NCBI RefSeq assembly: GCF_016925615.1
Contig: NZ_CP070499.1
Coordinates: 4,960,001 to 5,024,000, forward strand
From: Natronosporangium hydrolyticum
Lineage (GTDB): Bacteria; Actinomycetota; Actinomycetes; Mycobacteriales; Micromonosporaceae
Direction of reading: 5' to 3'
DNA length: 64,000 nucleotides
The translations under genes were made by a program, and so were the position numbers. Position 1 is the first letter of the stretch. Each line of letters opens with the position of its first letter. The notes beneath the pieces are model-generated. The model saw only the letters and a list, made by a program, of their open reading frames with translations. It searched no databases and was not told where the DNA came from. Shown here piece by piece: positions 44,067 through 51,791 of this stretch.

Positions 44067-45088
44067 AGCCGGCCGTCGGCGATCGCCTGCGCGACCCAGG
44101 GGATGACCTCGTCCAGCATCTCCGGCAATGGGGTGACCGCCTCGAAGCCGAGCAACCGTCGGGCCTTGCCGATGTCGGGGACCCGACGGGCCACATCGTA
44201 GGGGTACGGGTCGTCGCTCAGGTACCGGAATGCAACATCCGGGCCCTTGATCTTCGCCCAGATCAGCTCGGCCAGCTGGCGTACTGTGGTGGATTCGTTG
44301 GTCGAGAGGTTGAAGTCTTCGTTCTCGGCGGCCGGGTGGGTCATCGCGGTGACGATCCCGCGGGCCAGGTCCCCGCCGTAGGTGTAGTGCCGGATCTGGC
44401 TGCCGTCTCCGAGGATGTGCACCGGGTCCTGTCCCTTGAGGATCTTCTGCACCAGATCGGGTACTACATGGGACAGGGCGAGTTTGACGTTGCCGGAGAG
44501 CGCGGTGGCCTCGCCCAACGCCCGGGCCTCGCCCACGCCGACACAGTTGAACGGGCGCACGATGGTGTAGGGCAGGCCGTACTGGTCGTACGCGGCGCGG
44601 GCCCAGTACTCGACCGCGAGCTTCTGGAAGCCGTACGACGACAGGGGTGGCGGGATCCGCCGCTCGTCGCCCTCCGCCGACGGCCACCGGTCCGCCGACT
44701 CGTACACCATGGACGATGACAGGTAGGTGACCTTCCGGAGCCGGCCGTACCGGTGGGCCGTGATCGCCGCGTCGCCGGTGGCGGCGGCGATCCGTTCGTT
44801 GCAGGCGAGCAGATCGTACGGGTACTGGTGGAAGTAGGAGATGCCGCCGATCATCGCCGCACCGGCGATCAGCTGGTCGCAGCCGGCCGCTAGCTCGGTG
44901 AGCAACTCCGGGTCGCGGGCATCGCCGGGGATGAACCGGAACCGGGGATGATCATCGTACGAGTGTGCCACCGGCCCGTACTTGCTGTGGTCGTCCAGCC
45001 CGATCACCTGGTGCCCCTGGCTGAGCAACTCCTGCACCAGGTAGCCACCGATGAACCCGGCCGAGCCGGTGACCAGCACCTCAGCCAC
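44063..45088 (-). CDS. NAD-dependent epimerase/dehydratase (extended SDR)
   Basis: 341 residues. Rossmann motif TGSAGFIGG (7-15), catalytic Ser in YLSSSMVY (122-129) and Tyr152/Lys156 in YGFQK mark a nucleotide-sugar epimerase or dehydratase. The long linker SYFHQYPYDLLACN resembles GDP-sugar epimerases. It overlaps the AftA-like gene by 4 bp and the upstream GT2 gene by 8 bp, so it belongs to one tightly packed operon with the sugar-nucleotide dehydrogenase. The exact sugar is not deducible. Confidence 0.85.
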   Translation of the reverse strand: MAEVLVTGSAGFIGGYLVQELLSQGHQVIGLDDHSKYGPVAHSYDDHPRFRFIPGDARDPELLTELAAGCDQLIAGAAMIGGISYFHQYPYDLLACNERIAAATGDAAITAHRYGRLRKVTYLSSSMVYESADRWPSAEGDERRIPPPLSSYGFQKLAVEYWARAAYDQYGLPYTIVRPFNCVGVGEARALGEATALSGNVKLALSHVVPDLVQKILKGQDPVHILGDGSQIRHYTYGGDLARGIVTAMTHPAAENEDFNLSTNESTTVRQLAELIWAKIKGPDVAFRYLSDDPYPYDVARRVPDIGKARRLLGFEAVTPLPEMLDEVIPWVAQAIADGRL

Positions 45089-45854
45089 GGTTACCCACCC
45101 GGGGTGAGCGACGGTGCGGGCGCCGTGCCCCGCCGCTGGCGACCCGGGTCAGCGGCAGCCGCGGCCCGAAGGCGTAGCGGTACCAACGCAGGTACGCCGG
45201 CAGGAACCGGCCGAGGTCGAAGTGGGAGTCGCCGAGCCGCCGGTCCAGCCAGATGGTGGGGATCTCGGCGACCGGCAACCGCAGCCGGGTGGCTTTGGCG
45301 GTCAACTCCAGGCCGATCTCGAACCCGGCCCGGGAGTCGATCCCGACGGTACGCACGAAGGCGGTGTCGTACGCCTTGAAACTGTTGGTGGCGTCGCGGG
45401 TGCCGACCCGGGCCAGCAGGTGCAGGCTACGCCCGGCGGCCCGGGAGAGCAGGCCTTTGAGTCGGGGCCCGCCGACCTGTTGGCCGCCGGGCATGTACCG
45501 GGAAGCGGCGGCCACCACCACGCCCCGCTCGACGAGCCGCGCCAACTCGTCGATCTGCCGTGGGTCGTCCGAGCCGTCGGCCATGGTCACCACCGCTACC
45601 GGGGCGCGCGCCTCGTCGATGCCGAAGCGGACCGCGTGGGCCGGGCCCGGGCCGTAGGTGTTGAGCACCGCCCGGACGCGGGGGTCGCGACGGGCGACCT
45701 GCTCGGCGTACGGGACGGACGGGTCGTCCGGGGTGTCGTGCACCACCAGAATCTCCGCCGGCAGGAGCACCTCCCGACCGATTCGTTCCAGGCTGGGCAC
45801 TACCGCCTCGCCTTCGTGGTAGACCGGAACGATGACGCTCACTTGTGGTGTCAC
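45081..45854 (-). CDS. Glycosyltransferase family 2 (DPM-like fold)
   Basis: 257 residues from a GTG at 45854 that overlaps the dehydrogenase stop (GTGA). Motifs: VSVIVPVYHEGEAV, ILVVHDTPDD, VTMADGSDDPRQIDEL with the metal-binding acid, and SRAAGRSLHLLARVGTRDAT. The domain resembles polyprenyl-phosphate mannosyl/glucosyltransferases but lacks C-terminal membrane helices. It could load polyprenyl phosphate for the AftA-like enzyme in the same operon (inference). Confidence 0.83.
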   Translation of the reverse strand: MTPQVSVIVPVYHEGEAVVPSLERIGREVLLPAEILVVHDTPDDPSVPYAEQVARRDPRVRAVLNTYGPGPAHAVRFGIDEARAPVAVVTMADGSDDPRQIDELARLVERGVVVAAASRYMPGGQQVGGPRLKGLLSRAAGRSLHLLARVGTRDATNSFKAYDTAFVRTVGIDSRAGFEIGLELTAKATRLRLPVAEIPTIWLDRRLGDSHFDLGRFLPAYLRWYRYAFGPRLPLTRVASGGARRPHRRSPRVGNRG

Positions 45855-47056
45855 ACCCGCACCCCCCGTCGGGTCAGTCCCCAGATGTCCACAATCGGCA
45901 GCTCGGTGGCGAGCTGGGCATACTCTGGATGGGGTGAGCCGAGCACCAGCAGGTCGGCCTCGGCGAGCACCTGCGGCAGCGGCACCAGCCGATCGTCGAC
46001 CACGTACGGGTCGGTGCAGATCACCGCCCGAGCTCGTACGGTCAGCAGTTTTCGCAGCTTGTACGCGAGGCTCTCGCGCGGGTCGTCGCTGCCGCCCTTG
46101 AAGGCGGTGCCGAGTAGCCCCACCGTGAGCCGGGGCAGGTCGTAGCGGGCGGCGAGCCGGTTCACCAGGTAGAGCGGAAGCCCTTCGTTGATGAGCATCG
46201 CGGCGTGCCCGAGGACGAAGTTGTTCTGGTGGAAGGCGGCCAGCTGCAGGGTGTCCTTGAGCAGGCACGGCCCGGCGGCGAACCCGGGCAGCGGGACATC
46301 GGCGGCGCGGGGGTATTCGAAGGTGATGGCGTGCTGGATGCGCTGGTAGTCGAGCCCGGCGTCGTTGGCCATCATCCAGAACTGGTTGGCGGTGGCGAAT
46401 TTGATGTACCGCCAGGTGTTGGTGAACAGCTTCGCCAACTCGGCCTCTTCCGGGGTAAGGCGGACGATCTGCTCGGTGAGGTGCCGGAACAGCTTTTCGG
46501 CCCGGTCCGCCGCGGTAGCGGTACGGGCGGCGACGAGCTGCGGCAGCGAGAAGAGTTCGGTCAGCGCCCGCCCCTCCGCGATCCGTTCCGGGCAGAACGC
46601 TACATCGAGCCGGAGACCGTGCCGGGTGAGCAGTTGTTCAGTCAGGGCGGTAACTCCCGGATGCACTGTGGATCGCAGGACCAGCAGTTGGCCGTCGCGC
46701 AGGTGGGCCAGGCAGCGGGACAGTGCCTGCGGAACTGCGTCGAGGTCGGGGTTGAGGTGTTCGTCGACCGGGGTGCCGATCACCACGATGACCTGTTCGG
46801 CGTCGCCGACGCTCGCGTCGTCGGTGGTAGCCCAGAGCCGGCCGTGCTCGACCGCCTCAGTGAGCAGCGGACCGGCATGGGCTTCGGCGAACGGCAACTG
46901 GGCAGCGTTGACCTTGGCGACCGCCTCGGCGTTGATGTCGTAGAGCGTGACCGTCATCCCGCGTGCGGCGAACGCCAGCCCCAGCGGCAACCCGGCTCGA
47001 CCGCAGCCGCCGATGATCACCACATCGGTGGGGCGCGCGTCTCCGCTAGCCTGCAC
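45851..47056 (-). CDS. Nucleotide-sugar dehydrogenase (UDP-Glc/GDP-Man dehydrogenase family)
   Basis: 401 residues. N-terminal NAD-binding IIGGCGRAGLPLGLAFA (14-30), central CPERIAEGRAL (155-165), catalytic Cys264 in GPCLLKDTLQL, and a C-terminal UDP-binding domain with GLLGTAFKGGSDDPRES. These enzymes oxidise C6 of a nucleotide hexose to the uronic acid. It is the first gene of the four-gene operon with GT2, epimerase and AftA-like enzyme, pointing to a uronic-acid- or pentose-containing glycan. Divergent from the GT2 pair at 47232. Confidence 0.88.
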   Translation of the reverse strand: MQASGDARPTDVVIIGGCGRAGLPLGLAFAARGMTVTLYDINAEAVAKVNAAQLPFAEAHAGPLLTEAVEHGRLWATTDDASVGDAEQVIVVIGTPVDEHLNPDLDAVPQALSRCLAHLRDGQLLVLRSTVHPGVTALTEQLLTRHGLRLDVAFCPERIAEGRALTELFSLPQLVAARTATAADRAEKLFRHLTEQIVRLTPEEAELAKLFTNTWRYIKFATANQFWMMANDAGLDYQRIQHAITFEYPRAADVPLPGFAAGPCLLKDTLQLAAFHQNNFVLGHAAMLINEGLPLYLVNRLAARYDLPRLTVGLLGTAFKGGSDDPRESLAYKLRKLLTVRARAVICTDPYVVDDRLVPLPQVLAEADLLVLGSPHPEYAQLATELPIVDIWGLTRRGVRV

Positions 47057-47231
47057 CTACCCAGCGTAAGCAGAATCGGCACGCTCTATCAGGCTATTGG
47101 CCGGAACCACCCCGGCAGAGCGCCAGCGCTCCGGCGCCAGTGGCGCTGATAGATGAGCCGCCCAACAGCGACGTTCACCGAAACGTCAGCTGCTAGCCGC
47201 GCGGGTTCACTAGCGTGCAGGGTGAGGAGGG

Positions 47232-48572
47232 ATGACCATGCCACCACGCGCTGCCCAGGGGCGCGGCCGGTCAGCCGGGCTGCTGCACACGCTCCGGGTA
47301 CGGGTCCGGTTGCGGACCCGGCTGCGCCATGCCGCTCAGGCGTGGCGGCACCGGTTCCCCCGCCGGCTGCCGCGATGGTCCGCCGAGCTGCCGCTGCCCG
47401 CCACGCCGACGACCGAGGTGGTGACCGCCTCGGACGGGGTGGTGTTGGTGACGCCCGCCGCGGCCAGCCCGCGCGGGCGGCGCCGCCACGGGCCACCGTT
47501 GCCGCTGGCGGAGCTGGTGCTGCCCGAAGGCGACGAGCAGTGGCAGGTCCGCCGCAGCGGCGACGGCGTCACCGTGGTGGCCGGCCGGGTCGGCGCGGCG
47601 CTCGACGCCCGGCAGTCGGAGGTGCTTGCCCAACTGGCGGCGGTGACCTGGGCAGGCGCCGCGTCGGCGCCGCCGGAACGGCTCGCGCGAGTGCTGGTCC
47701 CACTGGCGATGACCGGGGTGGTCCTGCACGCCTCGCAGCCGCCGCCCGGCGTGGCGGCCGAACTCGCCGAGGTGATCGCCGCCCCGCTGCCGGCGCGGGA
47801 CGCCGACGCGATGGAGTGGGAGCTGCGCAGCGTCCGGCAGCGCCGGTTGGCGATCCGGGAACACGCAGCAGGGTTGGCCCGCACCCGCCCGCCGACCGTC
47901 TCGGCGCTACTGGTGACCAAACGCCCGCAGTTGGTGGCGCACGCCGTAGCGGTGCTCGCCGGTCAGACCTACCCGGAGCTGGAGATCGTGGTCGGGGTGC
48001 ACGGCTCGCCGGCCCCGTCCGGCCTGTCGGCTGGGGACCGGCCGCTGCGGATCATCGAAGTGCCGGCCTCCCAGGTGCTGGGCGAGGCGTTGGCCGCCGC
48101 GACCGGAGCCGCCACCGGCGAGCTGGTGACCAAGGTGGATGACGATGACCGCTACGGCCCGGAGCACATCTGGGATCTGGTCCTCGCCCGCCATTACAGC
48201 AACGCCACCGTCGTCGGCAAGGGCGCCGAGTTCGTCTACCTGGAGCCGGACGAGATGACCGTCCGCCGGCGGATGGCCGCGGAGGCGGAGACCGACACCG
48301 TGGCCGGCGGCACCATCGCCCTGACCCGCGCGGAGCTGGCCGCCTCCGGGGGTTGGCCGGCGGTGCCACACTCAGTCGACCGGGCGCTGCTCGACCAGAT
48401 CATCGCCGGCGGCGGATCGGTCTACCGCACCCATCCACTTGGCTTTATCTATACCCGGCACGGCGCCGGCCACACCTGGGACCCGGGCCTGGAGTACTTC
48501 AAGCGGGATCCGCTGCGGACCTGGCCGGGCCTTCCCGCGTACGCCGAGTTCGGCACCGGGCCGGCTCGATGA
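47232..48572 (+). CDS. Glycosyltransferase with C-terminal GT2 domain (homologue of the 997-residue fusion's end)
   Basis: 446 residues; the ATG at 47232 has GAGGAGGG upstream. The first about 210 residues are a low-complexity, Arg/Ala-rich soluble region I do not recognise. The second half is a GT2 domain: VSALLVTKRPQLVAHAVAVL, metal motif TKVDDDDRYGPEHIWDL (near 299), and AGGTIALTRAELAASGGW. The same motifs occur in the third module of the 997-residue protein. The stop overlaps the next gene's ATG (ATGA). Confidence 0.78.
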   Translation: MTMPPRAAQGRGRSAGLLHTLRVRVRLRTRLRHAAQAWRHRFPRRLPRWSAELPLPATPTTEVVTASDGVVLVTPAAASPRGRRRHGPPLPLAELVLPEGDEQWQVRRSGDGVTVVAGRVGAALDARQSEVLAQLAAVTWAGAASAPPERLARVLVPLAMTGVVLHASQPPPGVAAELAEVIAAPLPARDADAMEWELRSVRQRRLAIREHAAGLARTRPPTVSALLVTKRPQLVAHAVAVLAGQTYPELEIVVGVHGSPAPSGLSAGDRPLRIIEVPASQVLGEALAAATGAATGELVTKVDDDDRYGPEHIWDLVLARHYSNATVVGKGAEFVYLEPDEMTVRRRMAAEAETDTVAGGTIALTRAELAASGGWPAVPHSVDRALLDQIIAGGGSVYRTHPLGFIYTRHGAGHTWDPGLEYFKRDPLRTWPGLPAYAEFGTGPAR

Positions 48573-50146
48573 CCGGGACGAGCCCCCGACCGGTGCGTAA
48601 CGACTGGTCGCCGGTGGCGGTGCCGCCGCTGGGGCAGTGGCGCCCCACCCGGACAGTGAGCGTGGTGATCCCGGCGTACCAGTGCCAGCCGAGCCTCGAT
48701 CTCACCCTGGCCTCGCTCGCCTACCAGACTTACCCGGCAGAACTGCTGGAGGTCGTGGTGGTCGACGACGGTTCGCAACCGCCGCTGACCCTGCCGAAGC
48801 TCCGGCCGGCCCGTTGCCGGGTGATCCGTCCGGAGCAGGGCTGGGGGCGGGCGAACGCGCTGCGGGCCGGCGCGGAGGAGAGCACGGGCGAGATCATCCA
48901 TTGGCTGGACGCGGACATGGTGGTCTACCCGACCCATGTAGAAGCGCAGGCCCGGTGGCACCACCAACTGCCGTACGCGGTAACCCTGGGCTGGAAACGC
49001 TTCGTCGATGTTGCGCCGGACGCGCCTTATTGGCCCACAGCCGATCAGGTCGCCGCCGCCTGCGACGAAGACGCGGCCGGCGAACTCTTCAACGAGCTGC
49101 CCAGCACCGGTCACGACTATGTGGAAGCGCAGATCGCCCGGACCCGGCAGCTGCGCGACGCCGACCACACTGGATTCTTGGCCCATGTCGGGGCGACCGC
49201 AGCGCTACGGCGCGAGCTGTACCAGGCCACCGGCGGGCTCGACTCCGACCTGCGGCTGGGGGAGGATACCGAGTTCGGCTACCGGCTGGCGCAGGCCGGG
49301 GCGCTGTTCGTCCCGGAGCCGGCCGCTCACAGTTGGCACCTCGGCGCCACCCACATGATGCGGCATGAGCTGGTCCTCCAGCGCTACAACCGGCCGTTCC
49401 TGGCCGACCGGATGCCGCAGCCGCGGTGGCTGCGCCGGGTAGGCGGCACCGGCTGGTCGGTACCGCTGGTCACGGTGGTGGCACCGGTGGGCGGGCAGTC
49501 GCTGGAGCGGGTCCGGGCCGCGGTCGACTCGGTGCTCGCCAGCGACGAGGCGGACCTGCGGGTGGCGCTGGTGGGCCCGTGGCGGGAGCTGTCCGCGGAG
49601 CGGGGTTCGCCGCTGCACGACCCGCAGCTGGACCTGCGGCTGCTCGCCGCCACCTACCAGGGCGACCCTCGGGTACGCCTGTTAGATGAGGCGCCAACGA
49701 CCGGCTTCCCCTCCCCGTACCTGCTGCGGCTACCGCCCGCGGTGGGGCTCACCCGGCCGGCGTTGCGCCGACTGCTGGAGTACGCCGATTCCGGGCGGCT
49801 CGGCCTGGTCCGGGTGGAGCTACCCGGGGCCGGCACGGCGGAGCTGTGGCGAACCGCGGCACTGCACCGAGCCGGCTGGGTACGCGAGGAGGGTGAAACT
49901 CTCGCCGCAGTGGTGGCCGAGGTGTACGGTGCCGGAACCCTGCCGGCCGAGCAGGTCGGGGTAGTAGACCTGGCCGGATTCCCCGAAGCAATGCTCACCT
50001 CCGGGCCGGTGCTCACGGAGGCACCGGTGGGTAGGTGGCTACCGAGTTCAGTGGAGGTGGCGGGAGCCCGGTCACTGGGGCGCGCCGCCTGGATGGTGGC
50101 GCGACTCGCCGTCACCCGGGCGACCCGGAGACTCCGCCGCAGGTAG
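48569..50146 (+). CDS. Glycosyltransferase family 2, two-domain
   Basis: 525 residues from the ATG at 48569, coupled to the preceding GT2 by ATGA. Residues about 30-290 are GT2: VSVVIPAYQCQPSLD, VVVVDDGSQPP, IIHWLDADMVVYPTHVEAQA, and LRLGEDTEFGYRLAQAGA with the likely catalytic acid. About 300-500 form a second, weaker domain (VPLVTVVAPVGGQSLERVRA) that may be a degenerate GT-A fold. It ends 23 bp before rpn repeat copy B. Confidence 0.82.
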   Translation: MTGTSPRPVRNDWSPVAVPPLGQWRPTRTVSVVIPAYQCQPSLDLTLASLAYQTYPAELLEVVVVDDGSQPPLTLPKLRPARCRVIRPEQGWGRANALRAGAEESTGEIIHWLDADMVVYPTHVEAQARWHHQLPYAVTLGWKRFVDVAPDAPYWPTADQVAAACDEDAAGELFNELPSTGHDYVEAQIARTRQLRDADHTGFLAHVGATAALRRELYQATGGLDSDLRLGEDTEFGYRLAQAGALFVPEPAAHSWHLGATHMMRHELVLQRYNRPFLADRMPQPRWLRRVGGTGWSVPLVTVVAPVGGQSLERVRAAVDSVLASDEADLRVALVGPWRELSAERGSPLHDPQLDLRLLAATYQGDPRVRLLDEAPTTGFPSPYLLRLPPAVGLTRPALRRLLEYADSGRLGLVRVELPGAGTAELWRTAALHRAGWVREEGETLAAVVAEVYGAGTLPAEQVGVVDLAGFPEAMLTSGPVLTEAPVGRWLPSSVEVAGARSLGRAAWMVARLAVTRATRRLRRR

Positions 50147-50181
50147 GGACGGCTGCCGGGTCGCTGGACGGTGCTGGTCGG

Positions 50182-50415
50182 TTAGTCCAAGGCCTCTGCC
50201 AGGGTGCGGGCGGTAACGACCCGACCGGTCCAGCGTTCAAGCTGCTCGACGGTGGCGGTATGAACCCGATCGTGCACGTCCGGCGGAAGCGGGCCGAACT
50301 TGTGGGTCAAGAACTGGGTCAGCGCCTCGGCACGCCCACGGACCTCACCACGGGCCTCACCGCGGGCCTCACCACGGGCTTCACCTTCGGCGCGAAGCTG
50401 CTCAGCGGTGGTCAC
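50182..50415 (-). CDS. Possible intragenic RpnS-like small protein (copy B)
   Basis: In-frame GTG at 50415-50413 with AAGGAGG 5 nt upstream, as in copy A. The product would be 77 residues, four longer than in copy A because of the added repeat unit. If the two small proteins pair only with their own length class, the copies would form distinct toxin-antitoxin specificities (inference). Confidence 0.5.
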   Translation of the reverse strand: MTTAEQLRAEGEARGEARGEARGEVRGRAEALTQFLTHKFGPLPPDVHDRVHTATVEQLERWTGRVVTARTLAEALD

Positions 50416-51204
50416 GAACGCCTCCTTCACTGTCGGCCCCAGCCCTGCGAACAGGTCATACAACTCCTGCGCAGGAACCTCACCTACCTGTTGAATATAC
50501 GTGAGCATGGTGACGAAATCCTCAATGCCACTGGGCCGTTGCAGCACCACCTGCAACTGATCGGACCACCGCCGAAGATCATCAGCCAGGCCGGCGTTAC
50601 CCGCGGCGATCTTCAACAGCAGCAGCGTCAACCGCACCGGCGCAGTCACCGGCCGCGCCCGCAACGCCGCCTCGTCCACCACGGTCAGATCATCAAGCAG
50701 AAACCGCAGCCGGGGCAGGAACTCACCGGCAGCCTTGACCGTGCCCGGGTCGAGATCCAACAGGTCGGCCAGCTCGGTCGGAGCGTCCCACGCCTGCCGG
50801 TTGTGGTGCACCACCAGCGGGAACACCGCCGGCAACCGGTGTGCTCGTGGATGCTCGTTCAGAAACGCATCCCAGATGCGCACCATGTATCGAAGGATGC
50901 GCAACGGCATGAGTTTGTCGGTGCCGCTCTGGTGTTCCACCAGCACATAGATGAACGCCTCCCGGCTGCGCTCGTCTCCGCTGTGCCCGTCACCACCGGC
51001 CAACGGGGCGGTGAACAGCAGGTCCGAGTGCCGCCACCGCAGCTTGGCATCCACAAAGCTGCCCGGCAGCCGGGTCAACCGGGCCAGGTCCAGCTGGTCG
51101 GCCAACTCCGGCGGAAGCACCGCCCGCAGTTGCGAGGCCGCGTTGGCTGGCTCCCCCAGCATCCGCCGAAACACCGCATCATGTGGACTCGAATCACCCG
51201 ACAT
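50182..51204 (-). CDS. Rpn-family nuclease, copy B (one extra four-residue repeat)
   Basis: 340 residues; the same as copy A at 41165 except for an additional GEAR unit in the tract (GEAR three times, then GEVR) and Gln for Glu in VEQLERW near the end. The catalytic Asp61 and Glu90-x-Gln92 are intact, and there is no frameshift or stop, so both copies look functional. The extra unit uses a different Arg codon (CGC), so it is not just a very recent slip. The GTG with AAGGAGG inside the gene is also preserved. Confidence 0.88.
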   Translation of the reverse strand: MSGDSSPHDAVFRRMLGEPANAASQLRAVLPPELADQLDLARLTRLPGSFVDAKLRWRHSDLLFTAPLAGGDGHSGDERSREAFIYVLVEHQSGTDKLMPLRILRYMVRIWDAFLNEHPRAHRLPAVFPLVVHHNRQAWDAPTELADLLDLDPGTVKAAGEFLPRLRFLLDDLTVVDEAALRARPVTAPVRLTLLLLKIAAGNAGLADDLRRWSDQLQVVLQRPSGIEDFVTMLTYIQQVGEVPAQELYDLFAGLGPTVKEAFVTTAEQLRAEGEARGEARGEARGEVRGRAEALTQFLTHKFGPLPPDVHDRVHTATVEQLERWTGRVVTARTLAEALD

Positions 51205-51257
51205 GACCGGCAACCTACCCCCAGCCACCGACAGAACGCGGATGATCGAGGGAACGA

Positions 51258-51297
51258 CTTGACGCCTTACGTCAAGTGCTTGACAATGAACGTCAAG
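51258..51297 (+). promoter_or_regulatory. Two adjacent 19-bp operator-like palindromes before the HTH gene
   Basis: CTTGACG-CCTTA-CGTCAAG (51258-51276) and CTTGACA-ATGAA-CGTCAAG (51279-51297) are two copies of one inverted-repeat site, 21 bp apart centre to centre, so they face the same side of the helix. The second overlaps the AAGGAGGTGA ribosome-binding site of the next gene. A TTGACA element lies within it. Strong candidate for autoregulation by the HTH protein. Confidence 0.65.
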
Positions 51298-51308
51298 GAG
51301 GTGAGCCG

Positions 51309-51791
51309 ATGCCGCCCAGCCACCCGGACCTCGTTGCGCACTTGACCCAGGTGATCGGGGCTCGACTACTCGATCCACTAGAGATCCTGCTCGACGGCGA
51401 TAGCGCCGTAGCCACCCTGCGGCGCCGCGTCGAGCGGCACGCCGGCGAGCTAGCCGACCGCCTAATCGACGGGAGCAGGCCACAGGTGGTCGCCACCGCC
51501 GCCCGATTGGTCGCCGCGCTCTACCCGGGCGACCAGGCATTCGACCCGCCACCCGACTGGTGGCGCACCCCCCTTGGGCAGGTGGTCGCACACCGGGTCG
51601 GTCACCCTGCCGCCGCCTCGGTCAGCTACCCGGTCGCTGGGGCCATGCTGGGCATCACCCGACAAGGGGTGCACGACCTGCTCAATCGGGGTCGGTTGGC
51701 CCGGCATCCGGACGGCGGCGTCGCCACCACCTCGATCCGGACCCGGCTCCAGCGACGAGCCGCTGCGGAAAGGAAGACCCAGCATGACTGA
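51309..51791 (+). CDS. HTH-containing DNA-binding protein
   Basis: 160 residues from the ATG at 51309, preceded by AAGGAGGTGA. The N-terminal 90 residues are helical and unrecognised. Residues about 108-145 form a helix-turn-helix of excisionase/MerR-like type (VAGAMLGITRQGVHDLLNRG, followed by ARHPDGGVATTSI). It overlaps the hydrolase gene by 8 bp, and twin palindromes sit directly before it, so it likely represses its own operon. Its function beyond this is unknown. Confidence 0.7.
   Translation: MPPSHPDLVAHLTQVIGARLLDPLEILLDGDSAVATLRRRVERHAGELADRLIDGSRPQVVATAARLVAALYPGDQAFDPPPDWWRTPLGQVVAHRVGHPAAASVSYPVAGAMLGITRQGVHDLLNRGRLARHPDGGVATTSIRTRLQRRAAAERKTQHD

Larger units (their letters stand above)
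50170..51237. repeat. Inverted repeat copy B carrying rpn (1068 bp)
   Basis: Reverse-complement partner of 41132-42188, about 99 percent identical by eye. It is 11 bp longer, from one extra 12-bp coding repeat and a one-base deletion after the coding end. The two copies enclose 42189-50169, six complete glycan genes. Confidence 0.92.

Noticed and set aside
41132-51237. Composite transposon formed by the two rpn copies
   Set aside because: No target-site duplication or short terminal repeats are visible, and Rpn proteins are nucleases without a demonstrated cut-and-paste mechanism. Segmental duplication or gene conversion fits as well.
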